NCBI RefSeq assembly: GCF_017794765.1
Contig: NZ_CP051236.1
Coordinates: 508,672 to 572,671, forward strand
Source of the DNA: Nitratireductor sp.
Lineage (GTDB): Bacteria > Pseudomonadota > Alphaproteobacteria > Rhizobiales > Rhizobiaceae
Direction: 5' to 3'
DNA: 64,000 nucleotides
Positions 61,818-64,000 of the stretch are shown one piece after another. Made by a program: the position numbers and the translations under genes. Position 1 is the first letter of the stretch, and each line of letters starts with the position of its first letter. Under the pieces are notes generated by a model that ran no database searches, had not been told where the DNA came from, and saw nothing but the letters and a program-made list of their open reading frames with translations.

Positions 61818-62417
61818 ATGCCGCGACTTTTCACCGCCCTCGAGATCCCGCGTGACGCCGCCTTGTCGTTGTCACTTCTGCGCGGGGGCCTCCCAGGAGC
61901 TCGTTGGATCGATGTCGAAAACTATCATCTGACATTGCGGTTCTTCGGTGACGTGGAAGGTCACACGGCGGACGAGATTGCCAATGCACTTGACAGGATT
62001 CGGCGCCCCAGCTTCACGATGAAGCTTTCCGGTGTCGGGGCTTTCGGGCAGAAGAAACCCCACTCCATCTGGGCTGGTGTGTCCGCCTCCCCAGACCTGC
62101 ACGCATTACAGGGAGAAATAGACGGCATCTGCCGGCGGTTACGCCTGCCACCGGATCCCCGGAAGTTCACGCCACACGTCACCCTGGCCCGCCTGAAAAA
62201 TTCCAGTCCGCACGACGTGGCAAGCTATCTTTCCGCTCGCGGGAATTTTGCTTCTGTGCCCTTCTCTGTCGGCCGCTTCGTGCTGATGTCGTCGCGCGCT
62301 TCCTTTGGTGGCGGACCATACATCATCGAGGAAGCCTGGCCTCTGGTGGGCGCTGAATATGATCGTCAGTCGAATTTCGACAGCAGCGCTTCAGAAGCCT
62401 CGCGGATCATCTGGTAA
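61818..62417 (+). CDS. thpR: RNA 2',3'-cyclic phosphodiesterase (2'-5' RNA ligase)
   Basis: 2H phosphoesterase of 199 residues. The two catalytic HxT motifs are YHLTLRFFGDV and PHVTLARLKN, at about residues 37 and 122. The start ATG 61818 follows GAGGAGG. The enzyme opens 2',3'-cyclic phosphates in RNA; ligase activity was found in vitro. The last 52 bases overlap the convergent phosphatase gene. Confidence 0.92.
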   Translation: MPRLFTALEIPRDAALSLSLLRGGLPGARWIDVENYHLTLRFFGDVEGHTADEIANALDRIRRPSFTMKLSGVGAFGQKKPHSIWAGVSASPDLHALQGEIDGICRRLRLPPDPRKFTPHVTLARLKNSSPHDVASYLSARGNFASVPFSVGRFVLMSSRASFGGGPYIIEEAWPLVGAEYDRQSNFDSSASEASRIIW

Positions 62418-62839
62418 ACCGACGCAAAGCCGTCCTCACCGCCGTAATAGGGATCGGGAATGTCGACCATGCGACCGTTGGCATAATCGAGAAAGAGGTG
62501 AATCTTTCCTGACACGCCTCGGGTGGCGCGCTCGCGCAGCGTTTGCACATTGTTGCGATCCATACCCAAAAGCAGATCGTAGCGGTTGAAGTCCGCCGCT
62601 TCCACCTGCCGTGCCCGTTGGTGAGAGATATCGACCCCGAACCTGCGTGCGATATCGACCGAACGCGGGTCAGGTGGGTTGCCCACGTGCCACGCACCGG
62701 TTCCAGCTGAGCCGACCAGGAAATCCGCCCCTCGCCCCCGCTCCACCGCGACACTGCGAAAGACCCCCTCTGCGAGCGGAGAGCGACAGATATTGCCAAG
62801 GCAGACGAAGAGAATCGAGATACGAGGCTTTGCGTTCAT
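62366..62839 (-). CDS. Low-molecular-weight protein-tyrosine phosphatase
   Basis: Phosphatase of 157 residues. The P-loop FVCLGNICRSP has the catalytic cysteine (13) and arginine (19) spaced Cx5R, and IPDPYYGGEDGF supplies the general-acid aspartate. Start ATG 62839 is family-like; the long open frame upstream is not. It converges on thpR, overlapping it by 52 bases. Often linked to capsule and polysaccharide regulation by tyrosine kinases, none of which is in view. Confidence 0.92.
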   Translation of the reverse strand: MNAKPRISILFVCLGNICRSPLAEGVFRSVAVERGRGADFLVGSAGTGAWHVGNPPDPRSVDIARRFGVDISHQRARQVEAADFNRYDLLLGMDRNNVQTLRERATRGVSGKIHLFLDYANGRMVDIPDPYYGGEDGFASVYQMIREASEALLSKFD

Positions 62840-62897
62840 GGCGGGTGCGCTATCATCCAGATGAAGATGCCAACAGGCGATACCATGGAGAGACGCG

Positions 62898-63194
62898 ATG
62901 GCAAGGGCAAAGCTCGATCCGGCTGCGCTGGAACAGGCGCTCAAGACACTCGACGGGTGGGATCTGGGGGAAGATGGGGACTCCATCGAGCGGCGCTTCA
63001 TCTTCACCGATTTTTCCGAAGCATTCGCGTTCATGACGCGTTCGGCGCTCATGGCCGAAAAATTGAACCATCATCCAGACTGGTCGAATGTCTACAAGAC
63101 CGTCGATGTCAGTCTTTCCACGCATGATGCAGGCGGGGTAACTGAACTCGATCTCAAGCTCGCCATGGCAATGAATCGTTTCGCCAGGAGCTGA
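62898..63194 (+). CDS. phhB: Pterin-4a-carbinolamine dehydratase
   Basis: Enzyme of 98 residues that dehydrates 4a-hydroxytetrahydrobiopterin during pterin recycling. The three conserved histidines lie in EKLNHHPDWSNVYKTVDVSLSTHD, and the length is typical. GAGAGACG is upstream of the ATG. No phenylalanine hydroxylase gene is near, so the partner must be elsewhere or it serves molybdopterin metabolism. Confidence 0.93.
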   Translation: MARAKLDPAALEQALKTLDGWDLGEDGDSIERRFIFTDFSEAFAFMTRSALMAEKLNHHPDWSNVYKTVDVSLSTHDAGGVTELDLKLAMAMNRFARS

Positions 63195-63266
63195 TCTTGC
63201 TCGGATTCCGTCCAAATATTGAATTTCGATGGCTGATTCCCACATCTTGGTCAGCAGGAGCACACC

Positions 63267-63647
63267 ATGGACGATGTGAAAATCGGCGAAATTCTGGAAC
63301 CGGCCGGTCCCCGTGAAAACCGGGACCGCGAAGAGCGTGTGCGTGCCAAGTTCTGGCGCACGATAAAGAAGGCGGCCCGGCACGTGCCATTCATGGAAGA
63401 ACTGGTGGCCGGCTATTATTGCGCGCTCGACAACGACACCCCGCCAAAGGTGCGCGGATTGCTGCTCGCTGCCCTCGCCTATTTTGTGCTTCCGCTCGAC
63501 GTGGTGCCGGATTTTCTGCTTGGATTCGGCTTTACAGACGACATCGCCGTGCTGGCAGCCGCGCTTAACGCCGTACGCCACCATATCACGCCGGCCCACC
63601 GTCTCGCGGCCAGGAACGCCCTCACTGAAACCGCCCGCGAGCACTGA
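63267..63647 (+). CDS. YkvA family (DUF1232) protein
   Basis: Small protein of 126 residues. The DUF1232 motif is KVRGLLLAALAYFVLPLDVVPDFLLGFGFTDDIAVLAAALNAV (about residues 60-105), with a charged N-terminus and a single hydrophobic region. Found as a conserved neighbour of many housekeeping genes; function is unknown. Confidence 0.88.
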   Translation: MDDVKIGEILEPAGPRENRDREERVRAKFWRTIKKAARHVPFMEELVAGYYCALDNDTPPKVRGLLLAALAYFVLPLDVVPDFLLGFGFTDDIAVLAAALNAVRHHITPAHRLAARNALTETAREH

Positions 63648-63863
63648 CCAGTCAAATTCTTGCCTCTTTCATTCGTTTCAACCGCTAGTGAAGGGGTGTT
63701 CGGAAGTTGGCGCATTTGTTTTGCGGCAACGGATATCGGGGGTGAACGCATGAAGAATCCGTCGATTCGCTTCACGCTTTGGTAACCCAGATTAAATAAA
63801 AATGAAGTGATCTAGAGGGACCAGCCGGTCTCCAAACACTGGCAGAAAAAGACGGTCAAGACG

Positions 63864-64000
63864 ATGCGCGTACTGATTTCGACACTGATGCTCATTTGCG
63901 GAATGGCGGCGGCAAGCCCCGCGCTGGCCCAGGCAACGGCGGTGGGACAGCATCGCGACTGGGGCGTCTACAGCTACCAGTCCGGAAACGGCAAGGTGTG
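63864..64000 (+). CDS. Invasion-associated locus B (IalB)-family protein, 5' fragment
   Basis: The gene runs off the window's right end; 45 codons are visible. The signal peptide MRVLISTLMLICGMAAASPALAQ (cleavage about 23) is followed by HRDWGVYSYQSGNGKV, which matches the FxDWxVY start of IalB-like periplasmic proteins in rhizobia and brucellae. Partial; the rest must lie beyond the window. Confidence 0.7.
   Translation, partial: MRVLISTLMLICGMAAASPALAQATAVGQHRDWGVYSYQSGNGKV

Overview
The window is 64 kb of GC-rich chromosomal DNA from an alphaproteobacterium, most likely Hyphomicrobiales (Phyllobacteriaceae or Rhizobiaceae-like). Pointers are a ccmABCDG cluster divergent from acnA with an Irr/ICE-like iron box between them, rhizobial DUF2794 and DUF1223 proteins, an IalB-like protein at the right edge, SorC- and LacI-regulated ABC/TRAP catabolic operons, and a rhizobial-type 50-bp palindromic repeat. 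The genus cannot be fixed from the sequence alone.

Bases 1-28,437 are an accessory solute-uptake region with four binding-protein-dependent systems. (a) 32-6322: a class V aminotransferase, a polyamine-type ABC transporter and an ornithine-cyclodeaminase-family enzyme, followed by a LysR regulator. (b) 7484-11683: a complete sugar-type ABC transporter. (c) 13917-21042: a UgpBAEC-like ABC operon, a divergent metallophosphoesterase, a SurE nucleotidase and a SorC-family regulator. Both divergent promoter regions carry the same operator-like element (TTGAAC-N24-GTTCA), so the whole looks like one regulon for taking up and dephosphorylating an organophosphate. (d) 21438-28437: a TRAP transporter, an FrlB-like SIS deglycase, an FrlD-like PfkB kinase, a second ornithine-cyclodeaminase-family protein and a LacI regulator. 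A palindromic operator sits inside the -35/-10 spacer of the operon promoter. This looks like a fructosamine (Amadori compound) pathway fed by a TRAP transporter. A Na/Pi-cotransporter-like gene lies between (b) and (c).

Bases 28,722-46,116 are mainly household genes: tRNA-Ala(CGC), YggT, DUF167, inorganic pyrophosphatase, a GNAT gene flanked by short direct repeats, the lemA/ygcG/TPM module, pyridoxal kinase, beta-carbonic anhydrase, a MarR/MFS pair, an M3 oligopeptidase, a Tat-exported PhoD phosphatase, an ETHE1-like metallohydrolase, typA/bipA and two LysE exporters. An IS630-family element (46116-47161) has inserted at the TA within the stop codon of the second LysE gene, next to a rhizobial palindromic repeat.

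Bases 47,265-64,000 hold a DUF2332 protein, the cytochrome c maturation genes ccmABCDG, divergent acnA, a DUF1223 thioredoxin-like secreted protein, DUF2794, a GNAT acetyltransferase, a BAX-inhibitor-1 protein, a YbbA/YbbP-type ABC exporter with a TesA-like esterase, 2'-5' RNA ligase, a low-molecular-weight tyrosine phosphatase, pterin dehydratase, a YkvA protein and the start of an IalB-like gene. No rRNA, CRISPR array or prophage was seen.
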